Shown here one piece after another: positions 62,761-64,000 of a stretch of 64,000 nucleotides of DNA (positions are counted from its first letter, which is position 1; the number at the start of each line of letters is the position of its first letter). The DNA comes from Candidatus Sumerlaea chitinivorans (GTDB taxonomy: Bacteria > Sumerlaeota > Sumerlaeia > Sumerlaeales > Sumerlaeaceae). Position numbers and translations under genes: made by a program. The DNA lies in NCBI GenBank assembly GCA_003290465.1, contig CP030759.1, forward strand, positions 3,172,501-3,236,500. Reading direction: 5' to 3'. The notes below the pieces were generated by a model, which saw nothing but the letters and a program-made list of their open reading frames with translations, ran no database searches and was not told where the DNA came from.

Positions 62761-64000
62761 ATGTGTAAACGGTTTGTTTTGCTTTGGCTAGTCTCAGTCG
62801 TATTCATTGTTGGGGGAAATGCTCAGCGACTACCCACTGCGACCCCACGTCCCTTTTCTCTGCTCAGGTGCACGCCCCTGCCGGTGGGCACGCAAATGCA
62901 TGGCTGTGCGGTTGTGGGACAGCGCGTGTATGTGATGGGGGGCAATGCGGATAACCGCGGGTGGACGATGGAGGTTTATTCCGCTCCTATTTTACCTAAT
63001 TTTTACTTGGGCGCTTGGCGCCGGGAACGCCCCCTCCCAGAATATCGCTCATACATCAGTCAGTCGGTAGAAGTTGTGAACGATCGAATCTACATTGTGG
63101 GTGGCTCGGTGGCCGACACGTCGGCGACACGGGATCAAGACCTAAAGCACGTGGATGATGTGTTATGGACTCGTGTGCGCTCGGACGGGACCCTCGACGA
63201 GTGGCGTCGCAGCGAGCGATTCACTGCGTCACCAACTTCACTCATTGCCACGTGCTCGAACGATAAACATCTGTTCGTCCTTGGTGGCTCGAGCGATGCC
63301 GGTATCACCGCGAATACCTACGTGTGCGATTTTGACGAGAACGGTGCACCAGTCCGGTGGCGGCCGACGACTCCTCTTCCCACACCGTTGTGGTTTCACG
63401 GGGCGGCGATTCTTGAAGACACGGTGTACGTCTGGGGCGGTTTGACCGATAAATCCCCAGAAAGTATCAACCCCAAGACCTATTCTGCGACGGTTTTTGA
63501 TGATGGTACGCTGGGGATTTGGCGCGAAGAAACGCCCATGCCCTATCCCACGTATTCTTCGACGTTTTGTGGGTTCAATGACTACATTGTCGCAGTGGGG
63601 GGACGTTACAAAGGGGCCATCTACACCAATGCAATCTGGTTTGCCCGTCTCGATGACAAGCGTGTGGGCCAGTGGCAGGTGCTGACCACTGATTTGGAGG
63701 CGAGAGTCTACCATGGACTCGGTCTGGACAAAGCTCACGGGGTGGTCTATGTCACCGGCGGCCGAGTGCGGGATAAACAGAACATTGGCTGGATCATTCC
63801 TACAGTTCAGGCATTTCAAATCACGCAGCCCAAGCCAAAACGCTTGGAGCTGACGCCGCTCACGCAGGCAGCGACTCCTCGCCCGGTCTCTCCCGAGCGC
63901 ACGGAAACTCGTGCAGCCACTCCGTCCTCCTCGCCACAAACGGCAGGAGCGCTTGGGGATGGGTTGCGGTTGGACGTTGCCCGCCAAACGGCGAAAGCTT
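62761..64000 (+). CDS. Exported kelch/galactose oxidase-like beta-propeller protein, partial
   Basis: The frame is open from ATG 62761 to the window end (413 complete codons). A signal peptide covers about 1-21. Then come at least six kelch-type blades with the recurring pattern V-Y-V-x-G-G: VYVMGGN, IYIVGGS, LFVLGGS, VYVWGGL, IVAVGGR and VYVTGGR, each about 50-60 residues and with a Trp near the next blade (LGAWRR, LDEWRR, LGIWRE). A Pro/Thr/Ser-rich linker follows near residue 365, and the last residues may begin another domain. GGGAGG precedes the ATG. Kelch propellers in exported proteins bind or modify glycans; the function here is unknown. Confidence 0.85.
   Translation, partial: MCKRFVLLWLVSVVFIVGGNAQRLPTATPRPFSLLRCTPLPVGTQMHGCAVVGQRVYVMGGNADNRGWTMEVYSAPILPNFYLGAWRRERPLPEYRSYISQSVEVVNDRIYIVGGSVADTSATRDQDLKHVDDVLWTRVRSDGTLDEWRRSERFTASPTSLIATCSNDKHLFVLGGSSDAGITANTYVCDFDENGAPVRWRPTTPLPTPLWFHGAAILEDTVYVWGGLTDKSPESINPKTYSATVFDDGTLGIWREETPMPYPTYSSTFCGFNDYIVAVGGRYKGAIYTNAIWFARLDDKRVGQWQVLTTDLEARVYHGLGLDKAHGVVYVTGGRVRDKQNIGWIIPTVQAFQITQPKPKRLELTPLTQAATPRPVSPERTETRAATPSSSPQTAGALGDGLRLDVARQTAKA

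Overview
The window is gene-dense bacterial chromosome (about 46 protein genes on both strands, moderately high G+C by eye). I see no rRNA, tRNA, CRISPR array, insertion sequence or phage gene. The content suggests a free-living heterotroph with a Gram-negative-type envelope: an N-acetylglucosamine kinase, secreted amylase, subtilase, peptidoglycan amidase and other very large multidomain exported proteins, a PII/AmtB nitrogen module, and a MutL/DUF6754 membrane operon. This mix, with many long secreted proteins carrying golvesin-like and FnIII domains, resembles candidate phylum Sumerlaeota (BRC1) or a neighbouring uncultured lineage. That placement is inference from gene content and is not proven by anything in the window.

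Layout. 1-10 kb: N-acetylglucosamine kinase (-), rimO plus a DUF423 protein (+), a membrane Ser/Thr kinase with SH3-like C-terminal domains (-), an ArnT-like membrane glycosyltransferase (-), an exported Pro/Thr-rich protein (-) and a phosphohexomutase (-). 10-14.5 kb: a small ribbon-helix-helix-like protein diverging from an etfB-etfA pair, a DUF1257-like protein, an exported FKBP isomerase and an exported fasciclin protein. 14.6-21.5 kb: a compact six-gene operon built around a MutL/GlmL-type ASKHA ATPase and a DUF6754 membrane protein. This is the best candidate here for an undescribed system. 21.6-25 kb: two alcohol dehydrogenase-type enzymes, a Dpm1-type glycosyltransferase and an ABM-domain protein. 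25.3-31.4 kb: a GH13 amylase and a divergent 1008-residue exported protein, probably a glycosidase. 31.6-34.9 kb: pyrF-galT-galK. 35.1-40 kb: a 1616-residue amidase with nested domains. 40-42.3 kb: amtB-glnK behind a probable sigma-54 promoter. 42.3-46.5 kb: an exported zinc peptidase, an ABC ATPase and a chrA-CDF metal export pair. 46.8-50.4 kb: a TMTC-like TPR membrane protein and an SGNH hydrolase. 50.4-58.3 kb, leftward: asnB, an NtrC-type regulator, a subtilase, a TPR protein and a GHL10-like glycosidase. 58.5-64 kb: another GHL-like protein, a small exported beta-sandwich protein, an orphan sugar-binding protein and a kelch-propeller protein that runs off the window.

How the parts fit. 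Sugar handling is a recurrent theme (GlcNAc kinase, phosphohexomutase, amylase, Leloir pathway, sugar-binding protein). Nitrogen handling is a second: asnB lies just upstream of the NtrC-type regulator, while amtB-glnK carries a -24/-12 type promoter such a regulator could serve. The MutL operon lacks any glutamate mutase subunit. Its other members are a barrel-sandwich/KOW-like soluble protein and four membrane proteins, which suggests an ATP-driven or chaperone-assisted membrane complex rather than amino-acid fermentation. The two secreted proteins at 52.5 kb and 60 kb end in the same short tail (SSxSxWxxYE), a possible sorting signal. Start codons were moved inward where a Shine-Dalgarno sequence and family alignment agreed.
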